The notes under the pieces are model-generated. The model was not told the origin of the DNA and did not search any database. It was given only the letters and a program-made list of their open reading frames with translations. From assembly GCA_016744085.1 (NCBI GenBank), contig JADGFE010000002.1, positions 1-49,022 on the forward strand: 49,022 nt of DNA, given 5' to 3'. This DNA is from Kiritimatiellales bacterium. Its GTDB lineage: Bacteria; Verrucomicrobiota; Kiritimatiellia; Kiritimatiellales; Pontiellaceae. The position numbers and the translations under genes were made by a program. Numbering within the stretch: the first letter of the stretch is position 1; each line of letters opens with the position of its first letter. Shown in pieces: positions 24,610-32,305 of this stretch.

Positions 24610-26427
24610 TTAGTCGTCAGTGCAACCAGCACCCAAGCGTGATTTAAGAAATTCAGACATCGCGATGAAGCTTCCCTGAACAACAATTTGATCGGTCTCG
24701 CTGATTCCCAAAAGAATATCAACTCTGCTGTCATTCACATTCCCCAGCACAACTCTCCGAAGAGCAAGAAGATCGACACCCTCCTTCACGAACAGATAGG
24801 GATTGCCTTCCAGACGTTGAATAGCATCCTTTGGAATACAAAATGTTTTCGTCGCTTGCCCTGTTTTAATCACTGCCTGACCAAACATACCTGCCTTGAT
24901 CTTGCCGCCATCATTGGGAATAATGGCACGGGCCTTAAGCATGCGACTACGTTCGTCAATCGATGTTGCAACCCAAAAAATATTTCCTTCCGAAACAACA
25001 CCGGCACGGCTGTTAAACGAAGCCTGCACATCCAAACCTTGCTCGACAAAGTTGGCCTGATTCGCGGGGATGGAAAGCTCAAGCCACATGCTGTTTAGGT
25101 TGGCCAAGGTAAACAAAGCGTCACCGGGGCTTACGACCTCGCCGACCACGGCCTCACGTAATATCAAGGTGCCACTAAATGGAGCTCGGACGGAAAAGGA
25201 AGATGAGCTGTCGTGAGCTTTTTCAATTTGTTCAATCTCTTCCTCCGTAAATCCATAATTCAGTAACCTTTGGTGCGCAGTAGATTGAGCAAGGGTGGCA
25301 ATATCAAAGCTTGCCTTGGCCTCCTGGAATTCCCGGGTTGCAGATATTTTTTCCTTCACGAGCTTCTCTTCGCGTTTGCTTGCCATCTCTTTGACTTGCA
25401 CATCGGCAATGGCCGAAAGATACGCAGCCTTTGCCTCCGCAATTTCTGCCGAGTTGACTTCAACAAGAACATCTCCTGCTTCAACCCGGGCCCCGATGTT
25501 GGCCAAAACACGTTGAATCACACCGGAGGCCAAAGGAGTGATGCGAGCCATTTCATTCCCGTTGTAGTTGACTTCGCAAAACGCCTCTATTCGTGGTGCG
25601 GACAAGCTCACCGATGGACGTGCAGTACGGAGTCCCGCTTTTGAGATGGATTGCTCAGACACAAATCTGACCTTCATGCTCTCGCCAGGCTTTAAATCCG
25701 CAGCAAGTTCTGGCTGACAGATTCCGCATTCATGTTCCGGCACTCTGTGCTCGTTGCATAGCAGGACAGGCCGATCTTTTGACGATGCCTTATTCGGGAT
25801 ACCGGTGGTTTCTTCCAGCTCTGGGTGGCAGAAATAACACTCGTCCTCATATAGATCATGTTCTTCGCAGAAAAGCCGTTTGCTGTCCTTTAATTCAGGG
25901 TGGCAGATAAAGCACCGATCTTCATAACGGTTGTGTTCCTTACACCACAGCCGACCTTTTTCCCGGAGTGAGGGATCACAGATAAAACACTTGCTCGCAG
26001 GAACACCGTGTTCGCTGCATTGCTTGAGCTTTGAAGAATGGTCGGAGTCCCGTTTTCCCGTTATCGCAGGGCGGGCTTGTTTTTTAACATCAGGATGACA
26101 TGCGAAGCATTCATCTTCATAAAGACCATGTTCTTCGCAAAAGAGGCGAGCGTTATCTTTTAGATCAGGGTGGCAGATAAAGCACCGATCCTCATAACGG
26201 CTGTGCTCCTTGCACCATAGCCGACCTTTTTCTCGGAGTGAGGAATCGCAGATAAAACACTCATTATTAGCAATCCCATGCTCCGTGCACGTGCCTGCCT
26301 TTACAGAACTTTCAGTTTTCTCGCCGGATGCAGAAGTTGTCGTGACGGCAATTGCCGATAGGATGAAAATGGAGCCTGCAATGAGACTCAACTTGGACAT
26401 AAACTTTTTATTTGGTTTTTGAGACAT
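24610..26427 (-). CDS. czcB: CzcB-type adaptor with seven Cys/His modules
   Basis: 605 residues. An N-terminal membrane or signal segment (about 10-33) is followed by seven short modules (residues 47-242) of the form C..EH....E..C..C.P.L, starting at Cys47, 72, 97, 137, 162, 187 and 224. Modules 1-3 and 4-6 are a duplicated 90-residue block. Then come the usual adaptor parts (barrel-sandwich hybrid and helical hairpin, about 265-420; beta-barrel to about 600). Each module could hold one metal ion or a structural zinc through three Cys and one or two His. This gives the adaptor a periplasmic metal-collecting arm not seen in model CzcB. The protein bridges CzcA and the outer-membrane CzcC. CAGGAGAATAACC precedes the start. 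Confidence 0.9.
   Translation of the reverse strand: MSQKPNKKFMSKLSLIAGSIFILSAIAVTTTSASGEKTESSVKAGTCTEHGIANNECFICDSSLREKGRLWCKEHSRYEDRCFICHPDLKDNARLFCEEHGLYEDECFACHPDVKKQARPAITGKRDSDHSSKLKQCSEHGVPASKCFICDPSLREKGRLWCKEHNRYEDRCFICHPELKDSKRLFCEEHDLYEDECYFCHPELEETTGIPNKASSKDRPVLLCNEHRVPEHECGICQPELAADLKPGESMKVRFVSEQSISKAGLRTARPSVSLSAPRIEAFCEVNYNGNEMARITPLASGVIQRVLANIGARVEAGDVLVEVNSAEIAEAKAAYLSAIADVQVKEMASKREEKLVKEKISATREFQEAKASFDIATLAQSTAHQRLLNYGFTEEEIEQIEKAHDSSSSFSVRAPFSGTLILREAVVGEVVSPGDALFTLANLNSMWLELSIPANQANFVEQGLDVQASFNSRAGVVSEGNIFWVATSIDERSRMLKARAIIPNDGGKIKAGMFGQAVIKTGQATKTFCIPKDAIQRLEGNPYLFVKEGVDLLALRRVVLGNVNDSRVDILLGISETDQIVVQGSFIAMSEFLKSRLGAGCTDD
25813..26289 (-). repeat. 270-bp-period duplication inside czcB
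   Basis: The segments 26083-26289 and 25813-26019 encode the same three Cys/His modules (residues 47-115 and 137-205), offset by 270 bp. Nucleotide identity is high; for example TGGCAGATAAAGCACCGATC occurs in both at 25901 and 26171. A recent in-frame duplication, or gene conversion, is likely. The region could expand or contract by recombination. Confidence 0.9.
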
Positions 26428-26429
26428 GG

Positions 26430-27830
26430 TTATTCTCCTGTTTCATAATTTAAATGGGGTTGTTGATCGGTGAGTTCGGAAAGGGGCATGCCGATTAATG
26501 ATTCTATATCGATGGCGATGCTGTGGAATCGAACTAATGCTTCAAGATAATCCCGTTGTGTTTCAAACAGCGTACGTTGGGCATCTAGCACATCCAGATA
26601 TCCCAGCTTACCTTCCATGTAGGCTTTTTGAATATCGTTGTACGCCTGCTTGGCTGCGGGATATAATTCTCCATTAATCACTTGGGCTTCCTGATGAGCC
26701 GACTGAAGTTTGCGGTATGAACTGGTCAGCGTAGTATTGATCTGAAGTTCAATTTCCCGTTTCTGCTGCAGAGCCCTTTCGAACTCATACTGGGCTGCCC
26801 GGATGTTACCCTGATTTCTATCAAAGAGACCAAGAGGCATCGATAGGCCGAAGACCGCTGCGGTATCATCGGACTCATTGTAGAACTTAATACCTACTCC
26901 GACGTTCACATCTGGAATGGCTTGCGATTTCTCGTATCTGATCTGCGCCTGATGTCTAGCTATTTCAACCGCCCAGCGAGCAATGTCTGGATTCTGATCA
27001 ATCCGCTTAGAAAGGGTTTCCACCGAAGGCAGCTCTTCTATTAACGCCAGATTTCCGACAGTCTGATCAAACTTAGGCAGATTACTGCCCCAGGTTGCAG
27101 CCAGTTGCGTCTTCGCCACACCCAGATCATTCTGGATTCGGTAAAATTCAAGTTTCTCCTGAACGACAGCCACCCGGGCCTTGGTAAGGTCGAGCGGAGA
27201 AATGGCTCCGGCTTCAACACTTTTCTCGATGGCTTCATATGAACTCTCAGCGAGCTCCAGATTCTGTTTTACCATTTCATGCCGCTGCTGGTACGCCAGC
27301 AGTTTTATGAATGCTTTGGAGACCTCTGCAAGGATGTCTACACGAGCAGATTCATACTCCCAGGTTGCAGCATCCCGTTCCAGCCGAGCAACGGTATTAC
27401 GTTTGCTCCGCTTACGACCTAGCTCAACCATTTGGCTGAAGAATAGAGTGGTCTCTGCCGAATCGAATCCTCCGTACGAACCGCTTCCTCCAAACTCCTC
27501 TACCTCAAACTCAACTTCGGGATTCGGAAGGAGATTGGCCTGCAGTGCTTGGGCTTCCCGCACTCTGACTTTCCATCCATAAGCCGTAAGCTTCGGGTGG
27601 TTCAGCAAAGCTGCGGCATAGGCATCAAGTAAAGAAATATCCCCGACTGGCTCTTCAAATTCCGGGGCCTGCTTCTCTTTACCTAAATCATCAGGAGTTA
27701 GTTTCTCCTGAAACTTATCTTCAATAATTTGTTCATCGGGTCGGTATTCCTCTTCAGGGAGGTGGGTGCAACCAACCATGGTTGTGACGGCTATTCCCGT
27801 CAAAAATAGTAATGGTATTTTATCTTTCAT
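26430..27830 (-). CDS. czcC: TolC-family outer-membrane lipoprotein, CzcC
   Basis: 466 residues. The signal peptide has a lipobox-like TTMVGC, so the protein is probably acylated. Two outer-membrane efflux repeats follow: LLDAYAAALLNHPKLTAYGW opens the first half and LDVLDAQRTLFETQRDYLEAL closes the second. It provides the outer-membrane exit of the CzcCBA pump. It is followed 2 bp later by czcB, so the operon order is czcC-czcB-czcA as in Cupriavidus. ATG at 27830 follows AGGA at slightly long spacing. Confidence 0.92.
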   Translation of the reverse strand: MKDKIPLLFLTGIAVTTMVGCTHLPEEEYRPDEQIIEDKFQEKLTPDDLGKEKQAPEFEEPVGDISLLDAYAAALLNHPKLTAYGWKVRVREAQALQANLLPNPEVEFEVEEFGGSGSYGGFDSAETTLFFSQMVELGRKRSKRNTVARLERDAATWEYESARVDILAEVSKAFIKLLAYQQRHEMVKQNLELAESSYEAIEKSVEAGAISPLDLTKARVAVVQEKLEFYRIQNDLGVAKTQLAATWGSNLPKFDQTVGNLALIEELPSVETLSKRIDQNPDIARWAVEIARHQAQIRYEKSQAIPDVNVGVGIKFYNESDDTAAVFGLSMPLGLFDRNQGNIRAAQYEFERALQQKREIELQINTTLTSSYRKLQSAHQEAQVINGELYPAAKQAYNDIQKAYMEGKLGYLDVLDAQRTLFETQRDYLEALVRFHSIAIDIESLIGMPLSELTDQQPHLNYETGE

Positions 27831-27934
27831 ATAATCCTGTTCCTAACAATTCTGAATGCATTCCCGGCATGGGAATAGAAGACATCACACGTCAACCGTC
27901 GGCTGACGCTGCGAAGATTGTTAAAGAAGAAGGA

Positions 27935-28306
27935 TCAAACGCGAAGAATGATCGTGTCAAGATGCCGAATGGCAAAGGAATGACTGCATATATGTTCTGA
28001 ATCAGTACGCAAACATGGTTCAAATCTCTGCTCGCTAATGAACAACACTAAGTAATTAAACGTGACCAAACTGAGGTCAAGGAGGAGTTCATTATCGTCA
28101 TCCTCGCGCTGTTCATATTCACATGACTCTTCACAGAATTCACTATTTTCGGAGCAGTCACAGCACTCTTGCCCGTCGCATTGAGAAACTTGCAGTCTCT
28201 CAGAATGAAATGCCTCTGCTGCAGGTGAACAAATGATGCAACAAGCAAATAACGCCAGTAGCATCGATACCTTCACCAAAACCGAATTTTTAATAGTTTT
28301 TGTCAT
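27935..28306 (-). CDS. Small Cys- and acid-rich exported protein leading the czc operon
   Basis: 123 residues from ATG at 28306; a GTG at 28348 in frame is possible but would lengthen the signal peptide oddly. After a signal peptide (about 1-33) comes a cluster QCDGQECCDCSENSEFCEE with CEYEQREDDDNELLLD behind it, rich in Cys and carboxylates. A hydrophobic stretch (about 83-95) and a C-terminal part with CSHS follow. No family was recognised, but small periplasmic proteins with Cys/acid clusters often open czc operons. No strong ribosome site is visible, so the start and even the reality of the gene are less sure. A periplasmic cation-binding role is inference. Confidence 0.6.
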   Translation of the reverse strand: MTKTIKNSVLVKVSMLLALFACCIICSPAAEAFHSERLQVSQCDGQECCDCSENSEFCEESCEYEQREDDDNELLLDLSLVTFNYLVLFISEQRFEPCLRTDSEHICSHSFAIRHLDTIILRV

Positions 28307-28484
28307 TATTCTATTTACCCGCCCTGAAAACACGGGAATAACTATCACTTACATCAGGTTTTGATCGCGGTCTAGCTAAAATGTTCAATAAATTTGTCTT
28401 CAGTTGCTTGCAGTTGCGTTGAACAACCATCAAAAGTATCGAGAAGCGATGGGACTCATTTTCAGAAGAGAGCAAGAAAACCCC

Positions 28485-29465
28485 TTAAATTCGCCCAATT
28501 AAATCATCTCCTAATTCCAGAGCATCTACAGGCCAGAAGCATTCCGGGCGTGGATGGAGTACTCGTGGGTTTTCGGCCTCAGGGCGGCAGCTTTGCAGGC
28601 AGTCGATCCATTGGACGGGAATCTCCTCCCGACCGCACACAGCGCCTAACAACGCCCCGCAGATGGCCGCGTTGGTATCGGTGTCACCGCCACGCATAAT
28701 GGTGTAGATCACTCCGGCCTCAAGGCTTGACGCATGAAGCAATTGGTACAGGGCGTTTTGAAAAGCGATCAACACCCATCCCTGTTGGTTGACATAATCT
28801 GTAGGCGGCTCGGAGGCAGCCTTTCCAATTGTATCCAGCAACGCGGGTTCAACGGACATGTCGACTGCCCACTGCCGGATGTTCCGGTACAGCTCTTTGC
28901 TGTCGCAACCTGATCTGATGGCGTGGGCAATCCCCATGGCAAACAGCGCGTTGGCCTGTAGGCAGATTAGGTTGGGATGAGTCAGCGCAGCATCCTGCAT
29001 GGCCCATTCAGCCACCTGATTCAGCTCAAATCCGGCACCAAAGATCCCGAGCGGACTGATCCGCATCATCGCTCCATTGGCCTGACTGTCTGGATTAGGA
29101 TTTCCCCGCAACCCAGAAGAAATGGTCATGCCGCAGTCGAATGGATCGGAACGCACCCAATATTGATATTCCTTCCGTGCTGCCGCCGGATCATACGTTC
29201 CCGTTTTCACCAACATCCGGGCCAAAAGCAGTGCCATTTCCGAGTCGTCAGTCGGCTGCCCCGCAATCGTATCCCACGTCCCGCCATCCGCCAGCTCCCG
29301 AACACCGTCAGGATAGCTACACCGGATCTTATCTGGGGATTGAAACTCGACCAGACTCCCCAGCGCATCACCAGCGAGCTGGCCCAGCAGGCAACCTTGT
29401 GCTCTGGAAAGGACGCTATCTTTACAGGTGGTTTTTGAATCTCGCATAACACACACTTCGCTCAT
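28485..29465 (-). CDS. ADP-ribosylglycohydrolase (DraG-like)
   Basis: 326 residues from ATG at 29465 (another ATG at 29447 is possible). It has the ADP-ribosylglycohydrolase fold with both metal motifs: PTDDSEM (Asp73, Asp74) and GGDTDTNAAICGALLGA (Asp261, Asp263). The GDALGS start motif is also present. The enzyme should remove ADP-ribose from a protein, nucleic acid or small molecule with the help of two Mg ions. It is the last gene of the defence operon, 63 bp after the DprA-like gene. It is the second hydrolase there, besides the VOC-fused one. Its 3' end has a decayed paralogue at 4690-4875. It may be housekeeping, or an immunity factor for the DarT-like protein. Confidence 0.9.
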   Translation of the reverse strand: MSEVCVMRDSKTTCKDSVLSRAQGCLLGQLAGDALGSLVEFQSPDKIRCSYPDGVRELADGGTWDTIAGQPTDDSEMALLLARMLVKTGTYDPAAARKEYQYWVRSDPFDCGMTISSGLRGNPNPDSQANGAMMRISPLGIFGAGFELNQVAEWAMQDAALTHPNLICLQANALFAMGIAHAIRSGCDSKELYRNIRQWAVDMSVEPALLDTIGKAASEPPTDYVNQQGWVLIAFQNALYQLLHASSLEAGVIYTIMRGGDTDTNAAICGALLGAVCGREEIPVQWIDCLQSCRPEAENPRVLHPRPECFWPVDALELGDDLIGRI

Positions 29466-29528
29466 GTGCCTGTTTAAATCAAGAGATGTTGCAGAGAATA
29501 GTAATCTAAAACGATTCACCGTTCAGAT

Positions 29529-30467
29529 TCAGTCAAAAAGGGTTCCAGACTCCGTGGCTGTAGTTTTCCAAGATTCTGCCCTAATGGTCTCCTTGACTTT
29601 CTCCAAGGACGGGGTCCCATCTTTTCGTCCGCGAATGGGAGATCCTCCCTTTTCAATGAAATGAGGATTGGCCTCAGCCGAAGGATCAGGCGTGGCGTAC
29701 TCGATAACGAACAACGGACGATTCCGCTTTAGGGTTTCTTCCCCAGCAGCGAACGTCCCGCCGCTTAAACCGGACTCCACAAGAATCATCGCGTCGGAAA
29801 GCCCGATGATGGTGCTATTTCTTTTCATGGCGTTCCGTCCACTCCATGTCAGTCGCGGAGGAAATTGAGACACGAATAAATGGTTTTCAGAGGTCAACAG
29901 ATCGGCGATGTCACTCTTAATTTGAAAGCGAAGGATTCCTTCTACCAAAACAAAGACCGTGGTTCCGCCATGTCCCAGTGCGCTTTTATGAGCTGCCATA
30001 TCAACCCCGTGCGCGTAGCCGCTAACGACATTCAAGCGGGACTCCGCCAGTTGCGCCGCGCAACGGGCGGTTATTCCTAGCCCTTTTTCAGACGCATTTC
30101 TCGAACCACAAAAACCGGCTCCTAGAGCATTCAAAAGCGAGCGATTTCCTTTAACGAAGAGGACAGAGGGGGCGTTGTTCTGTAATATCGATGATAGCCG
30201 CTCGGGATAATCTTCTGAGTTCCACCGAACAAGAGTGACGTTGTTTGAATCGAGCTGAGAGACGACTTCTTCCGCCTCCATTTTAGCTTCCTTTATATTC
30301 TTTGCGACCTCGGGCTTAAGCTTTAATTCGGATGCTAACAATATGGGATTGTTGCATAATGCACCAGCGGCTGTGTCCCCATGGATTTCCGCGTAGGTGA
30401 AAAATTTACGAAGGGCGGCGTCTCCGGCTCCTTTGGCGCAAATAAACTGTAAAATCGGTATGTTCAT
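29529..30467 (-). CDS. DprA/Smf-like Rossmann protein
   Basis: 312 residues. The DprA core is present: GFCGSRNASEKGLGI (about 118-132), then VVSGYAHGVDMAAHKSALGHGGTTVFVL and a later SGGTFAAGEETLKRNRPLFV. Typical DprA binds single-stranded DNA and loads RecA during transformation. The N-terminal helices are present, but the winged-helix C-terminus of many DprA proteins is missing. The ATG overlaps the phosphoribosyltransferase stop by four bases. In competence, DprA works with ComFC, itself a phosphoribosyltransferase-like protein, so this coupled pair looks like a repurposed DprA/ComFC couple inside a defence operon. A nucleotide- or DNA-sensing role is inference. Confidence 0.88.
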   Translation of the reverse strand: MNIPILQFICAKGAGDAALRKFFTYAEIHGDTAAGALCNNPILLASELKLKPEVAKNIKEAKMEAEEVVSQLDSNNVTLVRWNSEDYPERLSSILQNNAPSVLFVKGNRSLLNALGAGFCGSRNASEKGLGITARCAAQLAESRLNVVSGYAHGVDMAAHKSALGHGGTTVFVLVEGILRFQIKSDIADLLTSENHLFVSQFPPRLTWSGRNAMKRNSTIIGLSDAMILVESGLSGGTFAAGEETLKRNRPLFVIEYATPDPSAEANPHFIEKGGSPIRGRKDGTPSLEKVKETIRAESWKTTATESGTLFD

Positions 30468-31357
30468 GTGTTGTCACTATCCCTCATCGACTTAACTCCG
30501 ACTAAGCCGAATACCCGATCCGCACCCAGATCTTTTAAATGTTTTGCGTAAGCCCACATCGAAACGCCCGACTGATACAGGTCATCAACAATCACAATAT
30601 CTTTTCCTGAAAAAGAAATTCCACCGTAGTTCACGTTTCCCGGAACGCCGTAGATTGAACTCCAAGTCGATACTTTTTGTTGTACGTTCAGTTCTTTCAT
30701 CTGTGGTTTGGGATTCAGTAGTTTCGGTTCCATAAATTCCGCCTCTTTTTTTTGAGCCACATGTCCGGCCAGAACTCGGGCGAATCCGCCTGAGTTTTCA
30801 TTGGCTGGGATAGAGGAAACAACGGGCGTGGAATTCCCGCCGAACGAAATTTTTCTCAATGGCAGAAGGTCGTAAACCGCGAGCAGAGCGTTTGACATGA
30901 CTTCGCAGTAGTGTTGTCCTTCGTCGGGGGACAGCTCGTTCGCATGATATTTAAGCCGGTATTCAGCTTCCCCTAATTCACTGCGGCCATGGATCCCGTT
31001 CTCGTCAAAGATCGAGTTGAAATCGGCGGCGACGCAACACGCCAGCTCAGAGCCGGAAAAACAGTCACTCAGCTTTGAGGTCATCAGCCAAACAGATTGA
31101 TTCCCAGCAAACTCAGCCCATCGCTTGATGCTCTCAAGATCAATTACCGATGCTCTATCTGAGGGGATCCAAATATTTTTCGTTCCACCGTTGCTATTTT
31201 GCCATCCCTTTGGCGCGGAATTCACAATCCGAGGGAAATGATTGCTGAATACGCCAACCAGCTCTCCCGAAATAAAAATATTGACGCTTCCATCGGGGTT
31301 CTCATTCAGGCGCATCCAGAACGCGCTTCTTGAACGGGTATATTGAGTCGAAGCCAT
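30464..31357 (-). CDS. ComF-like phosphoribosyltransferase with extra N-terminal domain
   Basis: 297 residues. The C-terminal third carries the type I PRTase signature DIVIVDDLYQSGVSMWAYAKHL (in part, residues 253-267), with the two acidic residues and the PRPP loop. It is followed by LKDLGADRVFGLVGVKS, as in ComF proteins. The N-terminal 180 residues have no family I recognise. GAAGGGAGCGGGTT precedes ATG at 31357. The end overlaps the DprA-like gene by ATGA. It may bind PRPP or a nucleotide without acting as a salvage enzyme, as proposed for ComFC; its partner is probably the DprA-like product. Confidence 0.85.
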   Translation of the reverse strand: MASTQYTRSRSAFWMRLNENPDGSVNIFISGELVGVFSNHFPRIVNSAPKGWQNSNGGTKNIWIPSDRASVIDLESIKRWAEFAGNQSVWLMTSKLSDCFSGSELACCVAADFNSIFDENGIHGRSELGEAEYRLKYHANELSPDEGQHYCEVMSNALLAVYDLLPLRKISFGGNSTPVVSSIPANENSGGFARVLAGHVAQKKEAEFMEPKLLNPKPQMKELNVQQKVSTWSSIYGVPGNVNYGGISFSGKDIVIVDDLYQSGVSMWAYAKHLKDLGADRVFGLVGVKSMRDSDNT

Positions 31358-31406
31358 TTTAACCCGCTCCCTTCAGATCAACGATATTTGCCATACACAC
31401 CTACCT

Positions 31407-32282
31407 CTATGAGGACTCCTGGTTATCTCTTTTTTTCACTTCAGCAATCATTATGCGGTGTAGTTTTTCTAAATTATTCTGTGTCAAATCTTTTAGGGAT
31501 GAGACCGGTTTCTTTAATGCCAGCCGGGATTGTGCGATAGCGTATAACTCATCCTTGGACATCCCTAGTTCATTCGTTCGAGCATAGATAGGCTTATAGA
31601 AGCTTTTTTTCCACAGGGCGGGATCCTTCCGTCGAATTATGGGGCGAGACTTTGCAAGTTCAGCGTGCAACCACTGGATAGCCCGTTCGGAATCTTCCAA
31701 TGCAATTTCCTTGTACGCAGTAACGTTGAATTCTTTTTTCAGTCTCCCCCATATCCGTTGCGCAGCACGTGAGGGATCTTTTTCTGCAACCTTATGATTG
31801 TCGATATATTCTTGTACCAGCGCATGAATTTTTCGTGCCGTGGTATTGGTGATATGTTTCCCTCCCGGGTCAGTATGTACAACCGTTTTCTTTACGATTT
31901 TAGAAGTCGTTACATGCAAATCTCGACCTGCAACCATGTTGTTGGTTCCGCTTACCGATAAAGAAACTTGAGACGGGAGTTCCTCCACCTGTGGAACGGG
32001 CGTATTTAGCGCACCAACCATAGCGAACCATTTATCCCGGTGTTTAGTTAGTTCGCCCGGTGTAAATTTACGTCCCCTCGGGTGATTCGTATTGTAGTGC
32101 TCGACTTCGGCATGACAATCAAGGCATAGGGGAATGCAATTTTCTGGAGAGTCATCACCGCCCTTGTGCTGCGGCGAAATATGATGCATTTCAATCCGAA
32201 CACCACAAAACTTATGGCAAATGCAGCACAACCGTCCACAGGCAACAAGTGCATCCTCTACTGTCTCTCTTGAAAAACTCAT
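31407..32282 (-). CDS. HNH nuclease domain fused to an ORF6C-like domain
   Basis: 291 residues. HNH domain (about 10-60): zinc Cys pairs C19/C22 and C53/C56, HH at 33-34, Asn48 and CHAEV with His57, so the catalytic set H-N-H looks complete. A middle strand SGTNNMVAGRDL (about 110-121) is a short motif seen in several phage and conflict proteins. The C-terminal part (about 145-230), with VTAYKEIALEDSERAIQWL, resembles the ORF6C domain of phage antirepressor-type proteins. It should be a DNA endonuclease guided by a protein- or DNA-binding tail. TTGGAGGATATTCTAA precedes ATG at 32282. Gaps to both neighbours are short (23 and 49 bp). Confidence 0.82.
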   Translation of the reverse strand: MSFSRETVEDALVACGRLCCICHKFCGVRIEMHHISPQHKGGDDSPENCIPLCLDCHAEVEHYNTNHPRGRKFTPGELTKHRDKWFAMVGALNTPVPQVEELPSQVSLSVSGTNNMVAGRDLHVTTSKIVKKTVVHTDPGGKHITNTTARKIHALVQEYIDNHKVAEKDPSRAAQRIWGRLKKEFNVTAYKEIALEDSERAIQWLHAELAKSRPIIRRKDPALWKKSFYKPIYARTNELGMSKDELYAIAQSRLALKKPVSSLKDLTQNNLEKLHRIMIAEVKKRDNQESS

Positions 32283-32305
32283 TTAGAATATCCTCCAATC
32301 GATTC

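Noticed and set aside
25813-26289. A CRISPR-like array or minisatellite in czcB.
   Set aside because: The repeats are in frame, 270 bp apart, and encode conserved Cys/His modules.
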